IMG/VR virus record: IMGVR_UViG_3300020463_000014
Coordinates: 1 to 64,000 of that record
Reading direction: 5' to 3' (one strand)
Length of the DNA: 64,000 nt
Source of the DNA: a virus
The position numbers and the translations under genes were made by a program. How positions within the stretch are numbered: the first letter of the stretch is position 1; every line of letters begins with the position of its first letter. Below, in pieces: positions 7,410-16,982 of this stretch. The notes beneath the pieces were generated by a model that was given only the letters and a program-made list of their open reading frames with translations, searched no databases and had not been told where the DNA came from.

Positions 7410-9179
7410 TTATGAATATGTAAACGTAACAGTAAGATCAGATCCCGCTGTAGTGCTACCAATTTGTGTTATATCTACTGTTAAATAATCATCTTCAGCT
7501 AATGTTATACTTGGTGAACTATTTATAATCTTTGTTCCACCGTCAGCAATCACTAAAGTCGCTCCAGATGAACCATTCTTATTTACAGTTATATTTATTG
7601 CTGCTCCTACTGGTGCTGTATTAACTCTTGCAACAATTCTATCTATTGTTACTGCTTTTGGGGCATACCACCTTTTAGTTCCAGTCGTAACTTCTAATAC
7701 GCCAGTTTGAACTAGATTTGTAAAAGAAGATGGTGAAGCGGTCGCAATTTGCCATCCAGTTCCAGTTTTAAAAATATGTAAGTTACTGGTATCTTCAGCA
7801 AAAGCTAAGTCACCATTAACATTACCAATTGCTGGAAGATATGTAGCATCTGCAAAAATACTTACTGACGCAACTAATGAAGTTCCATCTGGCGCAACCA
7901 ACGTTGCAGTGCCAGCAACTTCCTTAATTTTATTTTTAAACGAAGGTGTATTTTCTACATAAGTTGCCATATCTTGAGGAACAAATTTACTATTTGTTGC
8001 GTCGTATACAATACACATCTGATTCACAAGTGATGGAATAGGTCTTAATTCAATCGCATTTTTATGACCTTCTTGATCATGCTGACCATAAATTACATAG
8101 TTTCCATTTTCATTAGTTTCTACTGCTAAGTCTTTTATAACAATAGTGCCTCTCATCGAAGAGTGAATTCCACATTGATAATATAAAGTATCAGGCGCAT
8201 TAGCAGGTACAGTAAATACTAATGAACCAGTTTGATTTCTTGAACCTGTTACTCCAGTTGTATATTCTCCGACATAAGATCCAGAAACATAATTTGTCCC
8301 GTTATCTGTGGTTAAATAAAATGGATGGCCGGTGGCGGTTAAATTGAATGTGTATGTACCGCCTCTACGTAATGGTCCTATTTCAGGATTATTGCCGGAT
8401 TGCGTTCCGCTAAATGTATATACACCAGAACCAGAAGCTACAGTATATGTAACAGTTGGAGCAGTCAAAGTTGGTGGTGTAATACTAGAAGGTACTGTAA
8501 ACGATAATCTTTGTACTGAAGTAGACGCACCACCATTAATACTTGCATGTGTATGATTTACTATTGTAGTTGTTGGCCAACTTACTAAATTTTGATCACC
8601 AGCTCCATCAATCCACTTTAATTTAAAATCATGTCTTTGTGTCATACTTCCATATTGAGTATTTGCAAAGTTATTAATTTGATATGTACCTTGCATATAA
8701 AGAGGAACATTTGTTTGTACTTCATTTGTAATAGAAGTTCTTGCGTAAGGAAGAGAACTTGTTAACCATGTCCATACCCAAGATGTTCCATGTCCAGCAG
8801 TTGGATCAGCAACTTGAATTTCTAATACTTCAGGGGCAATAGTTAAATCAACATTATCAAGCTGTTCAATTTGTTCAACATTAGGTTTTGATGGCTGTTC
8901 AACTCCACCTACAGTAGATTTTGTTTCAAGTTTACCAGAAGCACTCGCTTCTAATTTAATGGTATTTGCTCCAGTACCAATTTTAATTGCTGGCAATGCA
9001 ATTGATCCACCAGATCCTGCTGAAATAGATCCACTATCTCCTAAAAATAATGTATTACCACTTAAATGAAGCGATTTCCATTTTTTTGTCGGTGACCCTA
9101 AATCATAGGCTGAATCTGCGTCTGGAATCCAAGAACCATGTGGTTCTAAGTTAGCTAATGATCTACCTTTAGTTGACAT
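7410..9179 (-). CDS. Virion fibre protein with an intact cupredoxin-type copper-site motif
   Basis: A 589-aa structural-type protein. Residues about 240-350 form a cupredoxin-like domain. It has a PLRRGGTYTFNL strand, GHPFYL with His285, a FTVPANAP turn, and YYQCGIHSSMRG with Cys336, His339 and Met342. This His-Cys-His-Met set has the order and spacing of a type 1 blue-copper site. Similar domains are common in marine phage fibre proteins. The N-terminus (GSWIPDADSAYDLGSPTKKW) is a typical fibre strand motif. The C-terminal part (residues 470-589) resembles a beta-sandwich fibre tip. It has its own late promoter. Copper binding itself is inferred from ligands; the domain may serve for adhesion only. 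Confidence 0.82.
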   Translation of the reverse strand: MSTKGRSLANLEPHGSWIPDADSAYDLGSPTKKWKSLHLSGNTLFLGDSGSISAGSGGSIALPAIKIGTGANTIKLEASASGKLETKSTVGGVEQPSKPNVEQIEQLDNVDLTIAPEVLEIQVADPTAGHGTSWVWTWLTSSLPYARTSITNEVQTNVPLYMQGTYQINNFANTQYGSMTQRHDFKLKWIDGAGDQNLVSWPTTTIVNHTHASINGGASTSVQRLSFTVPSSITPPTLTAPTVTYTVASGSGVYTFSGTQSGNNPEIGPLRRGGTYTFNLTATGHPFYLTTDNGTNYVSGSYVGEYTTGVTGSRNQTGSLVFTVPANAPDTLYYQCGIHSSMRGTIVIKDLAVETNENGNYVIYGQHDQEGHKNAIELRPIPSLVNQMCIVYDATNSKFVPQDMATYVENTPSFKNKIKEVAGTATLVAPDGTSLVASVSIFADATYLPAIGNVNGDLAFAEDTSNLHIFKTGTGWQIATASPSSFTNLVQTGVLEVTTGTKRWYAPKAVTIDRIVARVNTAPVGAAINITVNKNGSSGATLVIADGGTKIINSSPSITLAEDDYLTVDITQIGSTTAGSDLTVTFTYS

Positions 9180-9210
9180 ATTTAATTTCCATTGCTATAT
9201 TACTTAACTC

Positions 9211-9218
9211 TATTTATA
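9211..9218 (-). promoter_or_regulatory. T4-type late promoter for the 589-aa fibre gene
   Basis: Exact TATAAATA followed by G on the minus strand, 32 bases before the ATG at 9179. The motif includes the TAA stop codon of the upstream 874-aa gene, so the promoter and the end of that gene share bases. Confidence 0.7.
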
Positions 9219-11838
9219 CACTTTTAACACTATAACTATTTTTAGTCTCAAATGTTTGAACTGTACTATTTGCTGATGACGTTCTACCAGTTATATTAAA
9301 TTTATCTCCTCCAGGCCACCAAGATATGCCATGCGCTTCTGCTGATGCAGGTGATGCAACTCCATAACTATTTGAATCAACTGTACTATTATGCAACAAA
9401 GTATCATCTAAATTAATTTGAAAAATTCTATTTGTACTACTAACATTTAATCTTCCATTTGAATCTGCAAATGACATTCCAGTAATTCCTGCTATAGGAA
9501 TATTAGCTGAAGATGAATCTAAACTATAATTCCAAACACTATCACGAGTCATTCCTTCAATTCCAGAATCATAATTATATTTTTGAATTTCATATATATC
9601 ATGACCACCAATATAAAATTTAGTACTAATACTATCTGTAAAATCTATTTCTAAACCACCTGGACCAATATCACTATCAAATGTTATAATCTTTTTTGTA
9701 TGTTCTCTTACAGCAGTATTAGGATCATTTGGTGTATTCATTTTCCATTGTGAAATAATACCAGTTTCATTATGAACATATAGCCTATCATTAAAAGTAT
9801 TAACACTTGAGATATTATTTGTACTAGTCATACTTGAATTTGAATCAGATTTTACTAAATTTGATACTAAATCAAATGAATTTAATTCAATTGTATGAAT
9901 ATACCTATTGCCAGAAAGAAACATTTTATTTGAATCAATTATATTAATACTGTGAAAAGTATCTAAATCATCACCAAGTCTAGAATTAGCTGAGTCTAAA
10001 GTGTTCAATAATATTCTTAAATCATATCCACCTGGTCCAAAATCTTTAGAGCCTGTTATAATAGGAGTAGGTAAATTATATATGCTATATTCGCTATCTG
10101 CAAGTGGCGCAGGAATATTATATTGATATATTATATTTGTATTTTTAGTTAAAACATAAAATTTAGATCCATCTGGACTAAGTCTTATACTTTCGGGCCC
10201 ATGAGGTAATCTAGTATTAGGAAAATTGAAACTTGGATTTTCAAACCTTTCACTAGCAGTTGGAATTCCAATTTCATGCATACCATTCGGAAAACCGGTA
10301 CGAGTTGGTCCAATAGCTGGTCCAGTTGATTGAGACGTCCACTCATTTGTACCATACTTATTTTCAGGATTGCTTCTTGAAGAAGGATCCCATGGTGTAG
10401 ATAAACGATATTCAACAAATCTACCGTGAGTAGCTGCTATTGTTTCACCAATAATCATTCTAGTACCAGAGTAATTAAAACATATTGATTGTGGTAAACC
10501 ATGATGATTATATCTTGCCCATGATTGAGTCACCAACCCATACCGGACCGGGCTAAAGCTTATAAATCCATTATACCTTTTGGACCAACTGTATGCTCCA
10601 TTTGGACCGTATGCTCTAAAATAACCATAAAAACCGCCAGGAAGCTGCTCTTCAAATATTCTTTCATAGCCTGGAACTGTTTCTGTAATTATAGTATCAC
10701 TTGAATCAACAGACAATGAATATATTTGTCCTGAATCTTCTAAACTATATCTATTAATTGTTCCACCAGTTATAACTTGATTGCTTTGATCATAAAATCT
10801 ACTACCAGTTTGTATTGCAACACTAGGCTTTACAAGAGTATAATAGTATTTTCCATCTGGACTTATAAATCCATCTGCTTGATTATTTAATTTTGAAAAA
10901 TGATTTTTAAAGTTATCTTTTCTTATTCCAGTATGCAAATCATATGCAGTAGTTAACCAATATTCTGCAATTTGATTTAAAGTTTTATCAATTACAAATA
11001 ATTTAAGACCATTATAACTAAAACTAAATGTTGAAGCATCATTACTATTCCAAGTATTATTTTTTAAATTTAAAGTTTTTTCAGTAGCATGATCAATGGT
11101 TGAAATATCATAAGCAATATCTAAATTATATGATAATAATTTATTTCCTCCTACATCTAATAAAAATATCATTGTTCCATTTGGATTAAATTTTAAATCA
11201 GAATATCTATCACTAGATGATTTTGTATCTTTACTAGCTAAATATTGTATTAAAGGCACGGTAAAATTACACATAGGTATAACTCTCTCGTGATTAAATT
11301 CAATAAGGTCAGCAGTTTCCCAATTATACAAAAATTTTAATTCTAAATTTGATATATGGTCCCTACCAAAACCTAATGAATCTGCAGTAAAACCACTGTC
11401 TATAATAGGTGTAATATTAACTTCTTTAAACTTTGGACAAGAATCTACTCCAGTAGGATTTATTACTCCATTAAATGTTATAATTGCTGATTTTTCATCA
11501 TCTCCTTCTGATTTTCTTGGAACAAATGAAAATTCTGGACTATTTCCTGTAATTTCTACAATTGGATCAGAAGAACTTGAAGACCATGTAATATTATTAC
11601 CATCACTATCAGTTGAAAATAAAACTAATTGCGCAATAATAGCATTTTGTAAAGGATCAAAAAGAGAATCGTATTCAGCTGATAATCCAATTGTAGTATT
11701 TTTCTTTGATATAGATTTCTCATTACATAATCCAACTGTAACCCAAGAATTGGTTATTTTACTATATTGATAAATTTTGTTTTCTGGAGCAACTAAAACT
11801 TTTCCATTATTTTCTTTTATAAATGTTAAATCTGTCAT
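9214..11838 (-). CDS. Large virion protein with beta-propeller-like repeats, 874 aa
   Basis: An 874-aa fibre-module protein. Residues about 60-130 look like a cadherin-type beta domain (SAEYDSLFDP, SPEFSFVPRKSEGDD). From about 190 onward there are repeated propeller-blade motifs of the form xxPDGxxxYxL plus YxLxTxYD: KFNPNGTMIFLLD, FISPDGKYYYTLV, RLSPDGSKFYVLTKNTNIIY, and LSYNLDIAYD, EYWLTTAYD, EYRLSTPWD. Such YVTN-like blades recur in marine phage tail proteins and suggest a carbohydrate- or surface-binding propeller. It overlaps the preceding 1702-aa gene as ATGA. GGAGC precedes the start. Function in host binding is inferred from fold type and location. Confidence 0.82.
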   Translation of the reverse strand: MTDLTFIKENNGKVLVAPENKIYQYSKITNSWVTVGLCNEKSISKKNTTIGLSAEYDSLFDPLQNAIIAQLVLFSTDSDGNNITWSSSSSDPIVEITGNSPEFSFVPRKSEGDDEKSAIITFNGVINPTGVDSCPKFKEVNITPIIDSGFTADSLGFGRDHISNLELKFLYNWETADLIEFNHERVIPMCNFTVPLIQYLASKDTKSSSDRYSDLKFNPNGTMIFLLDVGGNKLLSYNLDIAYDISTIDHATEKTLNLKNNTWNSNDASTFSFSYNGLKLFVIDKTLNQIAEYWLTTAYDLHTGIRKDNFKNHFSKLNNQADGFISPDGKYYYTLVKPSVAIQTGSRFYDQSNQVITGGTINRYSLEDSGQIYSLSVDSSDTIITETVPGYERIFEEQLPGGFYGYFRAYGPNGAYSWSKRYNGFISFSPVRYGLVTQSWARYNHHGLPQSICFNYSGTRMIIGETIAATHGRFVEYRLSTPWDPSSRSNPENKYGTNEWTSQSTGPAIGPTRTGFPNGMHEIGIPTASERFENPSFNFPNTRLPHGPESIRLSPDGSKFYVLTKNTNIIYQYNIPAPLADSEYSIYNLPTPIITGSKDFGPGGYDLRILLNTLDSANSRLGDDLDTFHSINIIDSNKMFLSGNRYIHTIELNSFDLVSNLVKSDSNSSMTSTNNISSVNTFNDRLYVHNETGIISQWKMNTPNDPNTAVREHTKKIITFDSDIGPGGLEIDFTDSISTKFYIGGHDIYEIQKYNYDSGIEGMTRDSVWNYSLDSSSANIPIAGITGMSFADSNGRLNVSSTNRIFQINLDDTLLHNSTVDSNSYGVASPASAEAHGISWWPGGDKFNITGRTSSANSTVQTFETKNSYSVKSV

Positions 11839-14800
11839 ACTGTCAAAGCTCCTATACTATCAACTACTTCAAATAGTAAATTACCTTCAACATATGAATC
11901 AAATCCAACTATTCCTTCACCGGCAAACTGATTTTGACCAATTCTACTAATGGTAGTGTATCGTAATATATGATCTGTTTTCATATCTGTAATACTAAAT
12001 TTATTTCTATCATATCTAAAATTAAATGAAAACTTATCGTTATGCAAATTTCCAAGAATATCAGTTCTTATTATTGGATTAGCTCCAGTAATTCTATTTC
12101 TACCTTCTATTACACCAAATGCCATATTAGGTCTTTGACCAAAAGAATCATCGTAATCAAAATAGTCATTAAAATAAAAATTGGTTTGACTGTATTCACT
12201 ATCTTTAATTGTTTCAACAATAGGTTCAAATAATTGTGAAGTAGAAATTTTCCAATCTATCCAATTATTTGCATCATCTTTATTAAACAAAGAAACTTTT
12301 AATTGTAGACCTGGATTATAACCAATATCCCCAGATTCTTTTACATCATACCAAGCAGGAAAATCAGTACTATCTCTATCAATTACCACTGCATTATTAG
12401 CATCTAAAGTAACAATACCAGATGCATTTAGATCTACATTATTTGTATTAACAATGCTAGTAGTAAACCAATTTACAGATGATACATTAGTGGTTTGATA
12501 TGGTGTAAGAGCAAATGGTGTAACTGTTCCTAAAGAGCTGCTAAAATTAGTTAAAGTTCTTCCGCCATCTAATGTTAAAGGCACAGATGAATCAGTTGGT
12601 AGTATTATAGTATTGCCAACTGCAGTAGTTTGATCTTGAGTAGGTGGATTAAAACTATCTCCAGTAAATTGTAAACCTGTTTGAATTCTAAAATCTTTTA
12701 GCTTTCCATGATATGATTTAAATTCGTTTGCTGTTGATACATTTTTTAAACCTCCAAATGTTCTACCTTTTATTTGATTTCCAGCTCCAATATATAATTT
12801 AGCATTAAAAATAGAAAGATGAGGAGTTAAAAATGGACCATATGCGCTATCAAATTGTTTGCCATCTCTCCATATTCTAATTTTATCGGAATCAACAGTT
12901 ATTGCATTGTGAATCCATCTTGGAGCAAGTATAGCTGCAGAAGTAGAATCTTGAGCATGTATTGTAGCAATTTCTCTTTGATTAGCTGTATATTGATAAT
13001 TTGAATTTTTTGCTACTACCATTTGCCCTAAAGTATCAAGAGATAATAAAGTTCCGCCCTTAAATTCTCCACCACCTTGAGCTTGAATTCCGCCCATTAT
13101 TTTAAACGATGAATCGATTGAAGCATATCCAGATAAATCATTATTCCAACTATTAATATGATATGTAGAATAACTATCGTTTGGTAATCCAAAATGTTGA
13201 TGTAAATTTGGTGGATGTGTATATGAATATACTACATACGAATCAGGTTGATTATGAAAATTGATTCCTGAATTGACTATATTCCAACCACCTGCTCTTT
13301 GAGAATCAGCTCCGGCACCAAAATCTGCAATTCTATTATCAGCAATATCATCATAGATATGAAAATCTTTTAAATATCCTTTAAATGGAGAAGTTATAAT
13401 ATTAGAGTCTTTAATTGCACTAAAATCATTATTATTCCACCAAGGATCTAAAGTAGTATATTTATAAATGTCATGAGAATATTTTCCGCCGGCAGTTCCA
13501 AATAAAATATCATCATTTATTCCGCTTCCCTTTGAAAATATAGGATCAATAACGTTAACATTAGATTTAAAATCTGTAAGAGTTCCACCTATTGTACTAC
13601 TATTTTCATTTTCAGCGCTTACATAATTTGAAAATACACATTTATTAAATGTTGTTGTTGATCCTAAGATTGTGTCATTGCTAGTTGGTTTATTGAAGAA
13701 ATTATGAGTCCATGTAAATTTTTCTGTGCCAGATAAATCAAAATGAACTTTATATGCAGTTGGACCAGTTGATAAAAATGATAATGCGGTATGACCAAGT
13801 AAAGGATTATTAGAATTATTATCAAATTTCTTAAACGTTAAAAATGCTAGTTCAGTATTACTAGTTTGATTTGGTCCAAATATTGGAGAAATAATATCGG
13901 TTGCTGTTCCAGTATAATTAATGTGAACAAGTTTAATGTCATTAGTGTTTCCACAAATCATAATATCTTTAATACCAAATGGTGTTTTAAGAGATGCTAA
14001 ATGTGTTCCCATTGAAGTGGTAACACCCCATGATCCACCGTTTATTGCAGTTACTGAATAATTACCTGGTTCTAATAATAAACAATCTCCATCAGTCATA
14101 CCAGCTATAGTAGATGTAATATCTCCAGGAGTTGAATAGTTTACAATTGATCCACCTGTTCTTAGAATGTAAGATCTAGCTTTATTAATACCATGATCGG
14201 AGCCTTTATATTTTGCTAATCTTCCACCCCAACTTACATGAGAATTTTTGTATTCATCAGTTTCTCCTAAAACAGTTTTATTAACATTAGTTGTTATTGT
14301 AGGAGTATATGCTTCTTTATAATATAACAAATTGTTAGATAAAGGCCATTCTCTACTACCCGATCCATATGAATCTCTGTTAAAATAATAATTTCTTACA
14401 TTTTCGTTAGGCATAATACTAGTATCAATAAAGGGATTTATATTATGTGGTTCTGATAAACCTGTGCTAGAATAATAAATACCATCATTTAAAAATAGAT
14501 CTATACCTAAAGAAGCTCGAGCGTTATTTACTAATTTTACTGGATCATACACCCAATCTTTTTTAATTAACGCAACTTTCAGTTCGAGCTGCTGTTTTAC
14601 AGTTGCATCTTCAAGCCATCCTCTATACGATCCTACGTAATCAGTTCCAGCTCCGTATGTCGCACCTAATTTTGTTAATGTCGTTGCAGCAACTGAATTA
14701 GTTAAAGGATCATTATCTATGCCTTCAGGGTGAAATGTACCACTAAAATCTATATGAGCATGAACATAGTTAATCAGTTTAACATAATCCCACCTGTTAT

Positions 14801-16943
14801 CAAATTGAAATCCAAGTTCAAGGCTAGTATCTGCTCCTATATTTGAAGTAAAATTGACACTTGAAACATATACACCATCTTTATATGTATGCATTTGACC
14901 AGATTGTTCATCAATAATATAACTAGGTATAGCGTACTGTAGACTTTTTGTAGAACTTATTGTTGGAAATTTATATGAATTTGGATAACCAATATGATCT
15001 ATAATTGTAGATCCAGCTCCGGCCATAATATTTTTAACGTTAAAAGTATCTGCAGAAGTATTTGCGGTCAACTGATGCACCATATTACTTGATGTTAAAA
15101 ATGGCGTAATTTTTTCTAATCCAAACATGCTTGCAGGTAAGACATTGTCTAAATTACCAGCTGAACCTCGATGATGTATTTCAAAATATATTATTCTACC
15201 ATTAAGGTTTAAATTTGAACTAGTTCCACAATTAGACAATACTACATTATCGTTTAAACCACCATCAGCGCTTAAAACAGAATAGCCTTCTACTCTTTTT
15301 TCTCCTAATCTTAAAAACAGATTTCCTGCAGCGTCTGTTCTAAATGGATCTGGACCGGGCGGCCCCCATGCTAATGTTTGAGGTGGGAATGTGCTATATA
15401 TTCTTCTATCACCTTCGTGTTTTGTTCCCATATTTGGCTGGTTTTTTAAAATTTTAAATTCTGAAACACCGCCTGGTCCGCCATTTGCCCATCTTAATAA
15501 ACCACTTGTATTACTTGGCCTATGATTAGAAATTTTTATATCATCTTTTCCATTTGGAAAATATCTTTGATTTGAATTATAGTAACTTGGTAAATTTCCA
15601 ATCTTTTTAGTCATTAATGTTATTTCAGCAGGCTGTAATTTAACTGACATTCTTACTTCGTGCCATCTATTTCCTCTTCGCCTCGGAGTGCCAACATCGG
15701 CTTCAAGTTGGCTGTAAGGTATAGGTAAACTGCATGCTAAATAACCGTTGCCAGCTGAAAGATGTAAGTTACTGCCACTTACCTTTAATTCTAAAGCCTC
15801 ATCATCAGCTCCAACTTTAAATACCGTTTTATTGTTAACTGGTGCGCTGTCAAACCAAATATATCCAGCAAATGTAGCATCGTTATATGTGTCAAAATTA
15901 GCTGCAATTATATTTCTTTTTCCAGTAAGATAGCTACTATTAATTACATCATTTGTTCTATACAGTCGATCTGAATCTGGATATAAAAAAGCGCCTTTTT
16001 TATAATCATATACACTAATCATATCATTGACACTAAGGTATCCCATTTTTGGGGCAGTTAAATCAATATCAGTAGTAATATTTTCCCAATTTAAATTTTT
16101 TCCTATAGTATATTGACCTAATTCTGTACTATCATAATAAGACCAATCCAATCCTTTAATACGAATTCCATTAGTATGAACCATTGCTATATTATCTAGA
16201 CCATCATCTATACTTTGATAAGAAAAATTTGAAGTGGCATAGTCATGATTATTATATCCAGGATAAGTTTGTCCAGAAAGTCCATCATTTTTTCTATACC
16301 ATCCACCCATAGATATATGAGTAGATTTTGAAGAATCTAAAACATCATTAGAAGTTAAAACATATGCACCAGAATCTGTTCCTAATGAAGAACTTCTTTC
16401 ATTTACTGTTGAAGTACCAGAAACAAATGATGGAGAACTAACTGACCCAGAAGGATGTGATACTGAACTATGACTTGTTTCACCAAATAAATATGAACTA
16501 CCACCGTGACCACTTCTATATGGATTAATTCCTCTAGAAATTTGAATAGGGCCACCAGCACTAGTAAGAGAGTATGGTTGGTTTGGAATTAAATTTATTG
16601 CTTCAGGAGTACTTGAATCTTTTTCAACAATATCAAAAAGAACTTCTGCATCGTCTTGAGTTTTTGATAATGTATATTGTGAAAAATCTATACTAAACTT
16701 ATCATCAATTGGATCATTATAACCAGTAATTGGAAACTTAAAAGCGCTATCCATAAATAAGTGCGGACCAAGAAAGTTACTTGATGTATGGCCAGCAAAA
16801 AATAAACTATTGCTTGAAGAAACATTTAAGTTAAGTTTAATTACTGTAGAACCAGTTTCTTTTACAAATGCTTCTAGTCCTAAATCAACTGGATCAGAAG
16901 TAGGTGATAAATCACTTGTTAAATTTTTAATATAATCAACCAA
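11835..16943 (-). CDS. Giant fibre/adhesin protein with LamG and beta-helix features, 1702 aa (TTG start)
   Basis: A 1702-aa virion protein. The best start is a TTG at 16943-16941: AAGGAA lies eight bases upstream and the next in-frame ATG is 60 codons later. The protein has a LamG/concanavalin-like region near residues 1330-1510, with ILAPRWIHNAITVDSDKIRI, WRDGKQFDSAYGP, KLYIGAGNQ and GKLKDFRI. Another similar region lies near 330-470. A possible pectin-lyase-type helix lies near 930-1060 (MTDGDCLLLEPGNYSV, KDIMICGNTNDIKLVHIN). These domains typically bind or cleave surface polysaccharide; no catalytic triad is evident, so binding is the safer inference. The gene has its own late promoter. 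Confidence 0.83.
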   Translation of the reverse strand: MVDYIKNLTSDLSPTSDPVDLGLEAFVKETGSTVIKLNLNVSSSNSLFFAGHTSSNFLGPHLFMDSAFKFPITGYNDPIDDKFSIDFSQYTLSKTQDDAEVLFDIVEKDSSTPEAINLIPNQPYSLTSAGGPIQISRGINPYRSGHGGSSYLFGETSHSSVSHPSGSVSSPSFVSGTSTVNERSSSLGTDSGAYVLTSNDVLDSSKSTHISMGGWYRKNDGLSGQTYPGYNNHDYATSNFSYQSIDDGLDNIAMVHTNGIRIKGLDWSYYDSTELGQYTIGKNLNWENITTDIDLTAPKMGYLSVNDMISVYDYKKGAFLYPDSDRLYRTNDVINSSYLTGKRNIIAANFDTYNDATFAGYIWFDSAPVNNKTVFKVGADDEALELKVSGSNLHLSAGNGYLACSLPIPYSQLEADVGTPRRRGNRWHEVRMSVKLQPAEITLMTKKIGNLPSYYNSNQRYFPNGKDDIKISNHRPSNTSGLLRWANGGPGGVSEFKILKNQPNMGTKHEGDRRIYSTFPPQTLAWGPPGPDPFRTDAAGNLFLRLGEKRVEGYSVLSADGGLNDNVVLSNCGTSSNLNLNGRIIYFEIHHRGSAGNLDNVLPASMFGLEKITPFLTSSNMVHQLTANTSADTFNVKNIMAGAGSTIIDHIGYPNSYKFPTISSTKSLQYAIPSYIIDEQSGQMHTYKDGVYVSSVNFTSNIGADTSLELGFQFDNRWDYVKLINYVHAHIDFSGTFHPEGIDNDPLTNSVAATTLTKLGATYGAGTDYVGSYRGWLEDATVKQQLELKVALIKKDWVYDPVKLVNNARASLGIDLFLNDGIYYSSTGLSEPHNINPFIDTSIMPNENVRNYYFNRDSYGSGSREWPLSNNLLYYKEAYTPTITTNVNKTVLGETDEYKNSHVSWGGRLAKYKGSDHGINKARSYILRTGGSIVNYSTPGDITSTIAGMTDGDCLLLEPGNYSVTAINGGSWGVTTSMGTHLASLKTPFGIKDIMICGNTNDIKLVHINYTGTATDIISPIFGPNQTSNTELAFLTFKKFDNNSNNPLLGHTALSFLSTGPTAYKVHFDLSGTEKFTWTHNFFNKPTSNDTILGSTTTFNKCVFSNYVSAENENSSTIGGTLTDFKSNVNVIDPIFSKGSGINDDILFGTAGGKYSHDIYKYTTLDPWWNNNDFSAIKDSNIITSPFKGYLKDFHIYDDIADNRIADFGAGADSQRAGGWNIVNSGINFHNQPDSYVVYSYTHPPNLHQHFGLPNDSYSTYHINSWNNDLSGYASIDSSFKIMGGIQAQGGGEFKGGTLLSLDTLGQMVVAKNSNYQYTANQREIATIHAQDSTSAAILAPRWIHNAITVDSDKIRIWRDGKQFDSAYGPFLTPHLSIFNAKLYIGAGNQIKGRTFGGLKNVSTANEFKSYHGKLKDFRIQTGLQFTGDSFNPPTQDQTTAVGNTIILPTDSSVPLTLDGGRTLTNFSSSLGTVTPFALTPYQTTNVSSVNWFTTSIVNTNNVDLNASGIVTLDANNAVVIDRDSTDFPAWYDVKESGDIGYNPGLQLKVSLFNKDDANNWIDWKISTSQLFEPIVETIKDSEYSQTNFYFNDYFDYDDSFGQRPNMAFGVIEGRNRITGANPIIRTDILGNLHNDKFSFNFRYDRNKFSITDMKTDHILRYTTISRIGQNQFAGEGIVGFDSYVEGNLLFEVVDSIGALTV

Positions 16944-16971
16944 TAGGAATTTCCTTAATAGTATTTTCTAC

Positions 16972-16979
16972 TATTTATA
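16972..16979 (-). promoter_or_regulatory. T4-type late promoter for the 1702-aa fibre gene
   Basis: Exact TATAAATA followed by G, 29 bases before the TTG start at 16943. It lies in the 39-base gap after the 457-aa gene. Confidence 0.75.
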
Positions 16980-16982
16980 TAC

